This document shows, piece after piece, positions 31,970-45,100 of a DNA stretch of 64,000 nt. Position 1 is the first letter of the stretch, and each line of letters begins with the position of its first letter. This stretch comes from Uranotaenia lowii (taxonomy: Eukaryota; Arthropoda; Insecta; Diptera; Culicidae): positions 335,290,131 to 335,354,130 of the forward strand of contig NC_073692.1 in assembly GCF_029784155.1 (NCBI RefSeq), written 5' to 3'. A model generated the notes under the pieces. It searched no databases and was not told where the DNA came from. It saw only the letters and a list, made by a program, of their open reading frames with translations. Position numbers and translations under genes: made by a program.

Positions 31970-34480
31970 TTACCTCTCTGCTGATTCATGTTTACTGGGA
32001 ATGAGCGTCGTGTTCAGGTTACTCTTCGTGCGAGTTCTGAGTCTTCTGGACCGCAGTTGCTTGTGGAGTACATAGAAGGCACGACTTCCGGTGATCATTT
32101 GCCGGATCTCACGGCTGGTTTCATTGTCTGTGGTCACCAGCACAAAGTCTTCGACTATCTCCAACTCGTCACCGTCGATCGTGACCTTGTTATTACTAGG
32201 CAAGCGGGTTCGGTCGGTCTCGGATCCACAGGCCGCAGGGTGCAGCATGTTCTTCGTCTTGGACGTATTAATCATCAACCTAATCTTTCCTGCTTCGCGT
32301 TTCAGTTTGCGATAGATCTCCTCCACCGCCGCAGATGATTTGCCGACTATGTCATTGTCGTCGGCAAAGCAGATAAGTTGACTGGATCTGTTGAAAATCG
32401 CATTTCACCCACCGCTCGACAAATAACACATTCTAGCGCCACGTTGAACCTCATACAGAATAGACCATCGCCTTGTCGAAGCCTGCGTGATTCGAATGAA
32501 ATCGAAAATTCACCCGGAATCCGCACACAGCACTGCGTTCCATCCATTGTCGCCTTGAACAGTCAGGTCAGCTTCGCGGAGAAGCCGTTCTCGTCCATGA
32601 TTTTCCATAGCTCGGCACAGTCGATCGTGTCGTATGCGGCTTTCACGTCGATGGATATATAGTACGTATGGACTTGATGTTCACGGCAGTTTTGGAGGAT
32701 TTGATGTAGTGTGAAGATCCGGTCTGTCATAAACCGTTTTTCTATGAAGCTAGCCTAATGACTTCCCACGAATCTGTTTGCTTATGGCGTTAAGCGGTGG
32801 AGTAGGATTCGGGACAATCGCCCTTCTTGTAGATGGTGCATATTAACCCCGCCTTTCACTCCTCCGGTAGCTGTTCTGTGTCTCAAATCCAGAACATCAA
32901 CCTGTGCAGGCAATCGGCTAGCTTTAATAAGGCCTATTTTGATGAATTCAGCTGCGATGCCATCCTTCCAAGCCGATTTGTTGATATTCAGCTGGCGAAT
33001 GGCTTCCTTAACTGCACTCATCGTTGGAAGTGGCCGTTGGCAACGCCGGTGATATACCTTCCCCCACCGTCTCCTGCATGTGCGCCGTTGAGGTGTTCAT
33101 CAATGTGCAGCTTACCCCTTTTGATCACTTTACGATTGTCCGACAGAACGCCTCCGTCCTTACCCCGGCACATTTCGGCTTACGGCACGAAGTCTTAGCA
33201 GGATGCGTAAAGCTTCTGATAGAACTTCCGTATTTCTTGGGAACGATGCAGCTGCTCCAGCTCTTCAAGCTTCTCCTCCTCCAGGTGGCGCATTCTCCTG
33301 GAAAATTCGAACTCGCGGCCTCTTCCGCTGTCGGTGATTTTTCAAGTTTCGACGAGTGCCTCTTTGCACTATAGTAGTCGAACCAGTCGATCTGTCCTGT
33401 TCGTTCCATTTGCCCGATGACGTTCTCTGCAACGCTGTTAATGGCTGTCTTGATGGTATCCCAACAGTCCTCGAGAACGGCATCGTCTAGCTTGGCCTTT
33501 GCTGGCAGCACTACTTCGAGCGATTGCGCGTGATCTGTCGCGACCTCAGGTTGCTTTAGTCGTGCGATATTTAACCGTGGCGGGCGTCGTTTTCATATGA
33601 TGTTCACTACGGAGAGTTTTGGGCGCATCGTCACCTTCACTGGATAGTGGTCTGACTCGATGTTGGCGCCACGACAGGATCTGACTTCTTCGGCTGACTA
33701 TCAATACGTAGCTGATCTGTGATTGCGTTTGGTACAGTGATCACCAGGTGATCTTATATGGAAGGTGGTGCTGGAAAAAAATAATACGCACGGCCGTTCG
33801 TTTGAATGCGACGAAATCTATGAGTCTTAGGCCGTCTTCCAATTGTCGATCGGTTGGAATTCCTCCTCCTAGCTGACCTGAGCGTCAAAATCACCGTTGA
33901 CGATCTTGATATCATGTTTTCTGCAGCGGTCGTATTCACACTCCAGCTGCGCGTAGAATTCGTCTTTGTTGTCTCCGATACTCCCGAGGTGAGGGCTGTG
34001 CATGTTTATGATGTTCATGTTGAAGAACCAACCCTTGGTTCTGAACCGGTAAATTTTTTGGTCGATCAGCCATCACCAGATCACGCGCTTTTGCTTCTTT
34101 TCCATCACTATCAATGCTGTTCCAAGCTCATGGTTGTTGCCACAGCTCTGGAAAATGATATGACCATCTCGGAACGCACGTACCCTGGAGCCCTTGCAAT
34201 ATACCTCCTACAGCATTACAATGTCGAATTTGCGGCTCTTCAATTCGTTCCAGAGCACGTGAATTCTGCCCATGAAATTAAAAGACTGACAGTTTCATGT
34301 TCCAAGTATCCATTCGCTAGTCCCTCGCAAGGCCCGCAATTAACCTCAATATGTCGTAGAAGACATTGTTGCACTTTGCACGCTACATTTGACATTGAGT
34401 ACAGACGCGTACAGAGCCCCCTTACTCAGTCTGCGTGCATCCATAGCATCCACCGGGGTTGGGTACCCGATCTCCTATAA
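31970..34480 (-). pseudogene. RTE-clade LINE relic: endonuclease and reverse transcriptase
   Basis: Minus-strand fragments in order from 34480 down: endonuclease block HDIKIVNGDFDA (about 33905), a linker DCWDTIKTAINSVAENVIG, IRQLNINKSAWKDGIAAEFIK (32980), VRIPGEFS with RLRQGDGL (about 32490), the catalytic ICFADDNDIVGKSS (about 32370) and KLKREAGKIRLMINTSKTKNML with DELEIVEDFV. Pieces lie in different frames with stops, so it is dead. The FADD box and the NTSKTK region identify a non-LTR reverse transcriptase, and the sequence style matches mosquito RTE elements. A 208-codon open frame on the opposite strand (33854-34480) is its shadow. Confidence 0.75.
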
Positions 34481-35239
34481 GGTTGCAACCACCCTACCAA
34501 GCCCCACGGGGAGGTAGAGAATCTGAGTTGTAAGACAAGAGGTGATATGACCACTACCCGAAGGTTGGGTGTATGGGCTCTCGAGTTGCACATTGTTTAC
34601 CGTTAGCCAGGCAATGGGACATCCCTAAACTTGATAAACTGAACGTTCAGTCTAACCTTTCAACTTATCAGAGATTTATTCCTCTTCCATGGCGTTGAAG
34701 CATGAAAACTAAATCGTCTTAACATCATCAATGACTTATCCGCCATTCTACATTAAAGAAGCCTTTAACTTGCGTTATAAACTCTCAAGGTTCAGTTTTC
34801 AGGACGGGATATCACGTACAGACTCGCGTAGAACTTCTCAAAAACTGAATAGAGGGAATAATATATCATGAATGAAGTCACCTCCTGTATATATGTAGGT
34901 ACTCATTTATGGTTTCTTTTCTTGATGACACTAAGTCTAACCTATTTTCTAACAACACAAGGTTCGACCCTCTGTTCGTGATAAGTCTTCCACAACCACT
35001 CGAAGTCTGCTTCTCTCATCGAGACAATCAGGAGTTGCTTATCTTGAACTCATATCTAATGTCATGTCGTCCTCACGGGACTGCTCTTTTGCAAAGCGCC
35101 TGGCCCTACTAAATACTAATTTCCTTACGAAGTTCGCTACGGAGAAATTGAATTTGTATTCCCACGTCTTCAATCACTTTGCTAATATCCCTTCGAAATG
35201 GAGTTATCCCAACAATTTACGCGGTATTGCTACGGCATA
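34481..35239. other. Repeat-derived DNA of unclear origin
   Basis: 34481-34640 (GC-richer, with CCCCACGGGGAGGTAGAGAA) may be the 5' region of the RTE relic. The rest has mixed composition typical of decayed retroelements, but no domain could be read with confidence. Confidence 0.35.
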
Positions 35240-36330
35240 CTCACAGTAGACCTTGCTTCAACTTTGCAGTTTCAACAGTCGGATTGGATGCACTCTGTTT
35301 AGATGCTCCCCGACGCTAAATGTGGCAATATAATCCCATCGCAGAATTGTGTTGACACGAGCCTGCTCGAATCTTGGACATTTTCGAACACAAAGTGTGT
35401 TTCCATAATTCGGACAAATAAGGGAAGAATCATCTCTATAGATGGAAATCCTAGTATAAAAAATAAGTCATGAAAAGTGGCGAAGCCACGTGTCCGCGAT
35501 TGGTGATGTTCATAAAGAAGAAACATTTGTGATCAGTCAGGAACTGCGTTCATTTCGCAGGGTTTTCTCCAGAGCTCTCTTCCTCTCTCAAAGCTAGTTT
35601 AAAGCCTAATATCAAATAGGCATTGATAACTCTTTGGGTGTAGATGTTGCCGTAGCAATATGCATTCTTCTCTAACCAAACCGAGATTGAGTGGTGAACG
35701 TTTGTCCCGTGTGAGCGCGGACGTAGCTGTGGCTAGCTTTTTGCAAGCATATTCAACGTGCCTTTTGAATCTACGACAATCGTTACACTTAGGTAAAAAT
35801 TGCAATTTTAATAGCAATTGCAACAATAATAGTGAGCAGCACAGACTCTTTAGGCATATCCCGTCGTCAGAACAACGTATAAGTCCGCGAACTCCTCAGT
35901 ATGACTACTATTTTGAGATTTATTGTCAGTATTTTATCATACTTATGCCATATTCGTTTTCATCTGGTGGAAAGATGGTTGTGCACCAACTGCTGTCATC
36001 TTCATATAAAAAAAACGCTTTGACAGCACTTGGTGCACCATCCTGGTGCATGCGAATATGGCATTAGTAATGGCAGACTACTCGTGGATAGCTCCAGTAG
36101 CCAGTATCCCATACTGTATCTGGCGTTTATGGAACAAGCGTCGAACTTTTCTACAGAGAAATGTCTGATTTGAACCCTCAAATTGACAAACTAATCGCTG
36201 ACCTCGATTGGCGTTGCTCAAGTCTAGGGTAACAACCGCACAGAAGCGTTCTGGATGACAGAACAAATGGCATATTCTAAACTGAGACTTTTCCGAGAGC
36301 TTTTTTTGAATTACTAGCTGGGTCGGCACA
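35240..36330 (-). pseudogene. R1-clade LINE relic, interrupted by a MITE
   Basis: Minus-strand fragments in order: RFCAVVTLDLSNANRGQ (about 36205), which matches the reverse transcriptase block A of R1-type elements; FHKRQIQYGILATG; then, beyond the MITE at 35946-36063, HVEYACKKLATATSAL (about 35740); and finally THFVFE with NTILRWDYIATF in a shifted frame (about 35400-35320), matching the C-terminal HFVFECPRF region of the clade. The catalytic FADD region is not recognisable. Heavily frameshifted and 5'-incomplete. Confidence 0.6.
35943..36066. mobile_element. 118-bp MITE with TTA duplication
   Basis: Ends TGCCATATTCG (35946) and CGAATATGGCA (36063) are exact inverses, flanked on both sides by TTA (35943-35945 and 36064-36066). 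Inner parts pair too: GATGGTTGTGCACCAACTGCTGTCA-like with TGACAGCACTTGGTGCACCATC-like. A 3-bp TTA duplication is characteristic of PIF/Harbinger elements. It sits inside the R1 relic, so it is the younger insertion. Confidence 0.7.
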
Positions 36331-36895
36331 GGTTACCACCAGATGGAGTTCAAAACAGGTTACGGGTCGTATTGAACGAGTGCCGGTTGATCGGGTGCGA
36401 TATCCTGGCTATAGCGTTCCCAGGGGTGAGAGTTCACCTTCGTTCCTACGTTGACTGGTGGCTGAAAAGCCGCACGTGTTTCGTTCAATTAGCTTAAGGG
36501 ACCAGGGCCAAGGCGATTGATAAGATGAAATATCTCCTTCCTACTTATGCACACTTCCAGTGGAGCTTTCGATACATGCGTTGTGAGAAAGATAAGAGGA
36601 CCAATGCTTATAGATGGAGTTCATAAAAATTTAAGCATGAAATTCGGGGTCTTGGAAACATTATGAGGAATAAGAATCGTGATTATGTTGACTAACATAG
36701 CTCGGGTAAGGCTTGAATTGTTTATCTGGCTGTCTTTCTATGGTCCATGTCTTAGCTATCACCTATGACAGGTTTTTGGTGCACTGGTATTTATCGCGAG
36801 TATTATGTGTAATGGTCACTTGCAGTTGCACTCTAAACGCAATAATTAAGCAAGATGAACGAAGATAGAATGGCCGTTGACCTTGCCACAGTGTC
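36331..36895. other. Unassigned repeat-derived DNA
   Basis: Mixed-composition sequence between two LINE relics. The part at 36340-36490 is GC-richer but yields no recognisable protein. No gene or structured repeat supported. Confidence 0.35.
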
Positions 36896-37720
36896 TTTTT
36901 TTTACTTTTCTACAAATATGTTTATTTCTACCAGTTTAATATTACAATAAACAAGCAACAAGCATATAAAGAAGGCACTTGATATAACCTAATACATAAT
37001 ATCAAAGGCAGATTTGAAATTCATAAATTATATTTTAAAAACGAAATTAAAACATTAAGGTCAACGTCAACTGTGTTTGTGGAGAGAATATACTGTAAGT
37101 ATTGTGTGAAAAGCTGAAACATTGAACTTTTTTCATCGTTCACAAATGTCCGAAAAACGGGGAATTTGAAATCCGAGAACACAATATTTCTTGTTTTACG
37201 TGTGTTAACTAACTTGATCTTACTAAGCGTGTACCACCAGCAATTTCGAACTTGGGAACAATCCACCAACCTATGATTAATATCTTCAATTTCTTGAGGA
37301 CAATATTCACAGTATGGCGAAATCCCTCTTCCAAATCGAAATTGATTTTCTGCGCAAGCTATTTTCTCATTGACAAGAAGATACCACGAGGATTGATAAT
37401 CAGATGAAATTGACTTATGAAATATATTCTTCCAAATATGTTTCCAAGTATGGTCTGGATATTTTTCAACTACATGTGGCTTCGGTAGAATTTGAATAAA
37501 ATGGTTATAAATACTTGACGCCAAAGGATTTTCAATGCATGTTTGAGGAAGATAAGGTAAATTTAACCAAAGTGTTTTTAGAAATTGTGAATTAATAGGA
37601 ATTTGTTTAATATTTGGAGGATTTCCAATATTTTGAGTCAAATTGATTAAAAAGGGGGATACTGTTCCTACTTTCAAAAATCTTGCTATTAAAAGTGATT
37701 TACATTTGATCTTAAAGACG
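36896..37720 (-). pseudogene. 5'-truncated LINE 3' end with zinc-binding C-terminus
   Basis: A T run at 36896-36903 (poly(A) tail on the minus strand), ~115 bp of 3' UTR and an open frame of at least 218 codons ending at 37021 make a typical truncated LINE insertion. The protein has W-rich spacing (HTWKHIWKNIFH), FRFGRG, and a CX2CX8HX4C cluster (CEYCPQEIEDINHRLVDC) as in the zf-RVT-like region after a non-LTR reverse transcriptase. The frame seems open upstream to about 37720, where similarity ends, so the RT itself is missing. The open frame suggests a fairly recent insertion. Clade not settled; target duplication not found. Confidence 0.65.
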
Positions 37721-39375
37721 TTACGTCATCCATCCTCATGTTCCACAATCAGCAATCCTTCAACGTCATTGATAGTATCCATCTGTTGTTGAGCTCCTGA
37801 ACTTTCGAGATAGTTGATGTTGAAGCATAGTGTGGCTTGGCAAAGTTGAAGCAGGAATATACTTACGGCAGCATTAAGCACGTTCTTGGCACATAAGGTA
37901 AAAGCAAATATTTAACGCAAACAAAGTTCCTATGAAACTGACAGATAGCCTACCCATGCATTAGTACAGAGTGTATGCTGAGAAAAGATTCGGTTTTGGC
38001 AAAATTCTGTTACTATACATGGTGTATCATTCGATATTTTAGAGCAAGAGATACTTTGATAGGTTTTTGAATAAATTATTTTAAGAAAAGTTTATAATGA
38101 CAGAATTTCCATCCAAACAAAATTGGCAAACTTCTATCTCCACAACAATAAACAAGTGGTAAAATCACGGCCGGTGTATGTAAAGTGTTTTCCTTTGTTT
38201 AAATTTCTACGACCCTGAGGCGATGTTCAGTTACAACATTACGACTTCTCCTCTCGGCATACACTCTTTGACTTCTCCTCTCAACGACTGAAAGCCTGAT
38301 CTCTTCCATGTGATTCAAGGTTCCACCTTTCCTCGTGATAATTCGCAATCCTGCCCTGCAATTCACAATCCTGCCCATCTTGTGTTGATCTAGTGTCGAT
38401 TATCTGAACTCAAACCTGTCACAGCACATGATCGAGGCTTTAACAGTACGACTCGGATGATTCCCGATAGAAATCCATACTTCACCGATTAATTATTTTC
38501 CCAGCCATTCCCCAAAATGCCGTTTGTACCTTTGCGGAGAAAGTCATGTCTTATCCTTGTGGTTTCATTCGTTGGGAACGATATTACTCTTATGTTTTGA
38601 TGAAGTCATCTTTCCAATCACACGATGTGTCTCCAAGATCAGCTACGTTGAAGGTGTAGTCTCATCCTCGTAGTTCAACTCGTAGGATTGAACACACTCT
38701 ATTATAAAGTCCTTCGAAGTTGTGACCATTTTACACCGTGATAACCATGCGTAGGTCACATCTGTCCTTCTTTTCGTGTCAGTACACTTTGAATTGGCTT
38801 CATCGCTATCCGTATCTTCCCAGCAGCGTATACGAAGACTACAACGATCGGGATAGTTGTTTCAGTACCATCCGAAAGGCAGAAAATCCCGAACAATCCA
38901 AGATTTCCTTCAACTAACCGTAATGCGATTGATAAACAAATTGTGTATGGCCCGAATCACTCAACCGTCTCTCATGTCAGGTTTTGATAAAACGGCTCTC
39001 TGTTGTGTGAGCCAATTCTAATCCAAATGATGGCTTCATCGCCATTTATTGGATGACTCAAATGACTTTCGGTGCTTGTTTTAAAGTTTCAAACTCACTT
39101 TATATTTCGATTTTTTTTAGGAAAGCAGTAATTATTTTCACTTGTTGTATTACTTGATTCGGTGTCGATTCCAGTCATGCGTGGAAATCGGTGTTCCACT
39201 TGGATTGTTTGATCTTGGATGATGTAAGAAATGTCTACGAAAGCACTATGGAACAGCCAGGTAGAAGAGCCCTGTGGAAAAAAAAATCAGATGCTACGTA
39301 TAAGCAAAGCAGTCTTCTACACGACGACACGCGGTATAGCATGCATTCCAAGGCAACGCGGAGAGTCTTGTTCCG
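37721..39375. other. Unassigned GC-mixed DNA, probably decayed retroelement
   Basis: The composition is less AT-rich than the intron background, with repeated words such as GACTTCTCCTCT (about 38248 and 38272) and CAATCCTGCCC near 38348. No domain was recognised. It could belong to the BEL/Pao relic found downstream, but that is only a guess from position. Confidence 0.3.
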
Positions 39376-39710
39376 TTAAGCGGGCCATAGACTACACAAA
39401 TGGCCTGTACAAATTCGATGATTCCACGACGATTGTTTGATCTATGCTCGCCTACACACTATACAAACATTTTAAACGCGAACACAAACGATTGCTAGCG
39501 AAAACAGCAACAGCAACAAAAAAAACCATCTCAACCCCGGCTGGGAGGATGTTTTGTACAAAATATTTCGATCCCAACCGATTTTACTCCAACCGTTTGG
39601 GCGCTCATTCAAGCAGTGCCATACACTATGCAAATCATGTTTACAGCGACAAAATGTCATCGAATTTCATCGCATTTGTACAAATGTTGTGTAGTCTGTG
39701 GCCCGCTTTA
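39376..39710. mobile_element. 329-bp MITE with TTA duplication
   Basis: Ends AGCGGGCCATAGACTACAC (39379) and GTGTAGTCTGTGGCCCGCT (39707) are inverses with one mismatch; pairing continues loosely into TGTACAAATTCGATGA against TCATCGAATTTCATCG. TTA flanks both sides (39376-39378, 39708-39710). The duplication and G-rich ends suggest PIF/Harbinger. No transposase; short open frames inside are not coding. Confidence 0.75.
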
Positions 39711-41009
39711 CGTTCCGGTAGGGGAAAGTGAATCTACACCTGTGCGTTCCTCATCCATCACAGTCTGCTGAACGACTTACAGTTGAATCGGTCGTACTAA
39801 CAGTAATTTCCAGTAATTTCCAGGAACAGTGGAGTGCCTGATATGTTCGAGATGACAGAGGTGGCATTTGCTCTTTCCCTACAGAAGCAGTCGATGTTGA
39901 TTTTTTTTTTATTAGTTGATCACCCAGGTGGTAAATCCTTTTTACGAATTGCATTCCAAGGCACGGCGAGCCACCGCGTCCCCCCAGTTTGCTACTCTGG
40001 TTCCATGGGTGCAATTGGACGACTCATGATACTATGTACCCCTACGTCATAAAATCTACCTGGGGCCTCTGGCCATAATTCCCATCCGGACCTGCAACGA
40101 AGGCTGTACCCAGGGATGGGAGACCATACTCGCGCAATGCGCTCCACGGCAAAATACTCGTTTTATTCGTACTACACCAGCAATCATCATCCACTCTTTG
40201 TCACGATTCACGACTTACGGGTTGGCAGTCCGTTAGCCGCTACTCATGACTCGAGTCCCACATGCGGCCTCTCGTCGCAATTCGTGACGTCATGACCCGC
40301 CTCTCCTCACGACTCGAGGCCCTCTCATATTCCCCCTCTTGACACAAATAGAGGCGTCTATACCCACCTCTCCTCGTGTATCGAGAGCCCTCGTTCATTC
40401 CGTCTCTTGACCCCATTCGAGACGAGAACAACTCGCCTCTCCTCGGGTCTGGAGATAATCACAAATCCCACTTTTTCTCCGTCTCGACACTTCGAGACCC
40501 ATCCTGAGGCCCATCCAATGGGCACCACATAACACGGCACAAGGCCCCTCTGCCCGTCGTGAGTCGGTCATATCCGCGAATCAGGGCTAGGACCACCCGA
40601 CGCGCGAATTCGACCAACACCCGCTCGAACATTTGGTCGTCCCGCATATCGGGGTCGCGACTACCCGATACACGTTACGACCCCTCCCTCTTGCAACTGA
40701 GCACTGGTACCAAGGTGCCCAGTCGCACCACGTTTTTGTCCCACTCGGCACGCAGCCCGTCGGTAGCTGACTGTACCAAGTGTGACGTGTAGTTCTCTTG
40801 GCCGTACATCTACAGGTGACGAGTCTGTAGACACGTTTCCACTCGGCACCACGGGGAGGTTGAACTACGTCGCAGAGCCAGTCGGTGTTGATTCCAGAGA
40901 TGGTGACGAAGTACAGCTGTCCCACCGGTTTACCGCTGCAGTCGTACCACAGTGTCTTTCCTTGAATTTTTAACGGAATAAACAACTGCCGTCTAGGAAG
41001 CTCGTTGAG
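39711..41009. other. GC-rich unassigned DNA with a short tandem array
   Basis: One of the most GC-rich parts of the window. Bases 40296-40506 contain about three degenerate copies of a ~66-bp unit (CGCCTCTCCTC... with CTCTTGAC or CGTCTCGAC). Open frames of 60-142 codons exist on both strands, notably 40587-41015 minus, but no domain could be named. It probably belongs to the BEL/Pao relic or another decayed element. Confidence 0.35.
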
Positions 41010-42180
41010 GAGCATTGAAGGAGGTGAGAACGAGGCAATGGTGTCCTAGCCACGATTCGGCTGGATTCTGTACGGCCCCTGTTCATCGGAGCCCGGTGCC
41101 AGAAGTTCGGATTATTTATAGCGGTCACCACAGTTTTCACACCCGCCCGTGTATCAAGGAGGACGAAAAAGAACTGAATACAGCCCTGAAGGAGTATTTC
41201 TCGATCGAGCCGCTGCTGGGGATTGCCATATCGTCGAAAGCGATGCTGTCGAAGAATGATGACCGAGCTTTAAGATCCTGTCCACCGAAACGCGACTTAT
41301 AGAGAAACACTAAGAGACTGGATTGTTGTGGCGCTAAGACCGAATAAACTTGCCGTAGAGGAATGGACCTGAAGCGCCTGGACTGACTACTGTGGCGTTT
41401 GAAGCGAGACCCTGATCTGGCGGCCTAGATGTCCTACAACGAGGAGAAGGGATACATTTGACGATTTTCCGCCGAACGACTGGTTCTTGACGATATTTTC
41501 AGTAACGAATCCGAACCAGCAAGGAAGGATTCGCGTTTCGTTCAACGCAGCAGCCAAGGTCAACGGAGTTTCCCTAAAATCATTTCTGCTTACGGATCCC
41601 GATCAGCTTATGACCCTGTTGTTAGTCCTCTTCAAGTTCCAGTTATTAAGCGTTGCCGTCGTGGGAGACATTCGAGAGATGTTCTTTCAGGTCGCCATGA
41701 AGAAGCAAGACCAGCGAAGCCAGATGATTCTTTGGGCCAGTGGAGATGAGAGCGGAGATCCCGACCGAGGTGTGCGTAGTGACGGTGACGAGTTTTGGAC
41801 GGCAAGACGAACCGGAACACTGACCGATTCGAGAAGTAGTATCCTAGAGTGGTGCAGTGTATCAAGTATGAGCACTAAATGGAAGACATGCTGACAAGCG
41901 TCAAAACCGAGAAGGCGGCGGTGAAGCTAGCTGGTGAGGTACGATGGATCCATGCGCTAGGGGTTTCGAGATCTGGATCTCGCTCTCTAACTCAAGTTAT
42001 GTCGTTAAAAGTCTGCATGAGGATCCAACCGTAAAGAAGAACCTGAGCTTCGCTCTGGAGATGTCCACAGAAAAAGTCTTCGGGATGTGGTGGGACACTA
42101 CAACTGGCACGGATCGATCTTTGTTCTGCAGATTTGGATGTATTGAGTATCTATATATACATGCGTTTGGAACCATTTTG
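41010..42180 (+). pseudogene. BEL/Pao LTR-retrotransposon pol relic
   Basis: Plus-strand fragments in order: ELNTALKEYFSIEPL with SSKAMLSKNDDRAL (about 41170-41275), ETGLLWR (about 41315), VTNPNQQGRIRVSFNAAAK with VNGVSLKSFLLTDPDQL (41505-41615), VAVVGDIREMFFQV (about 41655-41695, the reverse transcriptase A region) and STEKVFGMWWDT (about 42065-42100). These blocks and their order are characteristic of BEL/Pao polyproteins between protease and RNase H. Stops and frameshifts separate them. LTRs, gag and integrase were not found. Confidence 0.75.
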
Positions 42181-45100
42181 TATCCATGCGTAGAATGTTA
42201 ATACACCTTTGAAACTTCGTGTTTTTTTTCGCTTTTCCCACAAAAACTAGTTTGTTTATATTAAAATTTAAAAAGATCGATCCTCAAGGTCCATTTTTTT
42301 GGTGGATTGATATTACAGCCGTTTCTATAAATCAATCATCTTCTGAAGATCGAACAATCCTAGTTTCACTCATTTCCACTGGAATGAAATGTTCGGGTCT
42401 GCTTCTTTGAGCATTCAGTGATCACACGATTCTTTAGCTTAAAGTACTCACCATACACGGTGAGTCTCTCGCTCATTGTCTCTCTCATTGGTGGAGATTC
42501 TCCATCCTCTCATTGAAAAACTTGAAGTTTCCTTTCAGGTCTTCCAACTAACATCTGCTAAAACGAACGTCTCCGTCAGAACTTGCAACAATTCTTTCAA
42601 CTCCCCAACAAAACATGTCCGTCGTTCTTAAACACTTTACAAATATTTCGCAGCTTTTACTTCAACGTTAAGGAAACCGTCTTCACCAGAAGCTTTCTAC
42701 AGTCGAGGATCCTTAGCGTGACGTTTTTTCACCGATCCACCTGGACGCTTTTATTCAGGGTGTTGATTACATCCATAAAAAGTTTAGCTGTTTATTGAAG
42801 TTACTTTAAGTTTTCCTGTCTTTACGTTTAAATATTATGATTTTCCAGCCAGTTCAGTCGTTTTCGTTTTCACAAGTCAAGCTATAAGTTTTCTTGCAGT
42901 GTTATTAAACTTATTTTGAAACTATCGTGATGTTTTAGATTGTCGTTCATATTCTGAATTCCGCAAACTTTTCTGAGCAAAATTGCTCCTGCAAACTGTT
43001 TCTCGGCAATTCATTCACAGTTTCTTGATCAATTTCTGATACAGTCCGTAACTTTTTAATAAAGTAGCAAAAGTTAATGTACACTTCTACCACTAACCAT
43101 ATGCAAATCATTACTTATGTGAATTGGTTTTTTGAGATATGTGCAAAGTTGCATCGAATTAGTGATTTGCAGTTTGAGCAGTAGAAACATTTTTTATCGT
43201 TTCAACGAAAACATTCAAATTTTTACGAGTTATCTAACAGTTACATAATACAGTTATTTTGGCTAAGAAAAGAATCAAAATGCATTAAATTACGAATGCC
43301 TCTCGTTTATATCTTTCATAGAGAAATTTATTAACTTTTTTAAACAGCCTTTTATATGAATTCTCAAGAGTGAATAACATCCATTGAAAAAAACCTTCGA
43401 GGTTATGTCTTGACTGTTTGGCGCTAAAACTTTATTTTTATTTTATTTCTATCCCATCGCATAACATCGATAACAAACATGTACCTGTGCGTGTTTTCCC
43501 TCCTGTTTGCCGTTAATGACTCGTCCCCGTAATGCACCCTCCCTCCGATTGCGAAACCCATTTGTGCTGTTAATGTTGAAACACCTCCTTTAAACACCCG
43601 ATCGACGCCGTATGGTAAATATGGGGGTGGAACAAAAAAATAATCCAATCCCTGCACTTTTCTTCCCTATGACCGGGACACAGAACAGCCTATCGATGCC
43701 TCAACAAGTGGCCTACAAATTGAAGTAGTCACGCAACAAATCAATACCGTACCTCGGCTCGGCTCCATTCAAGCGAAACAACAAACATAATCTATGTATA
43801 TGGGAAAAAGAACGATGGAAAAAATAACTCGCCATTTAAGGATGAACTGGGGGTTGAAAAAAGCTAGAAAGCGGAATAGGAAAAACGTAAAGTTTTTGTG
43901 CAAAACGATATCGGAAGAAGACTTTTCAACTTTTTCCCCCCAACCCAATCCAAGATGTGAAACAACAAGGCCTCCCCACTTCGATGTTCCGATGAAGAAA
44001 AAAAACTATACACCGGAAGCCCGGAAAAAGTCGGTCTTTCGAGTTTTCTATCAACCATGCACACTCACAGACAAGAGCCACCCCCGCCAAATGGAGCGGA
44101 ATGCGTGGGAAGATTCACATACTCCCTATTTTTCCCCATTTGCTCCATATTGGGCCCGTGACTACTTCCCAACGATAGGGCGAAACTCGAAACAGTAATC
44201 ATGTAAGACATGCAGAACTTTGAAGTGGTAACAACACTAACAAATCAAAACTAACCGGTTTAAGTTAACACCTAAATAGAGTGAAACTTTAAATTACTAT
44301 TCCATGGGAGTTTGTTTAAGTTTGCTGCGTCTAGTTTGAAGCAAAGTTTCTAAATATTTACTGGACACTCTACGAGACCATAGTTTTATTTCTTTCCTAG
44401 TCATAAACTAGGTATGACTTTCTCTATCATTATATTGTATTGAATCATATTATCCATTAAAAATCATTTGTAAATATTCAATCCGACATCAAGGAGGCAA
44501 TTGGCGAGTGCTAGAATTTCATCGTGGGCCACAATTTGGGTAAAACCCAATAAACTGCAACTAAATGGCTAGCGTTGAAACGGATCTTTTTCTCTTTGAA
44601 TGCATCTTAAAACCAGAAATATTTTTTGCAGCAAGCGATTAAAAAACAGTTAACCGGTGAGACTAAACGGGTAAGAGCAACGCTTATATCGTTCCGACCT
44701 AGAACACCGAACCTCCACAATAATGATGACTAAAAACCGAACGAATATTCCTTCTCAAACTGCTCCAATTTCCTACTTCCGGTTTGCCGTTGATATTTGC
44801 AAACAAATGGGTTCAGTCCAAAGAAAATATTGGCGAAGTGTTTGTCTGAACCGGCGAGCGATCGTGATATTCAATTTCTTCGGTAATATATTCAAATTTA
44901 GTCGATTGCTCGAATCACTGCATCGGCAATAAGTAATAAAGATCATACTAACCACAAAAATTTAACACTGCAAACCACAGCACCTTATCCCTGTACCTTC
45001 CTTAGAATGGTAAAACGAAAAGCTCAGAAGCTTCAACTCCTTCCAACTGAGTAAGATCACTTGTTACAGATATCGATGTATACGTAGATGTAGAGCTATC

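Noticed and set aside
33854..34480. 208-codon open frame on plus strand
   Set aside because: It is the antisense shadow of the RTE LINE endonuclease region, which is read on the minus strand.
37021..37677. Host gene with a zinc-binding domain
   Set aside because: Poly(A)-tail-like T run, 3' UTR position and the RT-associated zinc cluster identify it as a truncated LINE end.
43794..44198. 134-codon open frame on plus strand
   Set aside because: No domain, no splice context and an equally open antisense frame; not distinguishable from chance.
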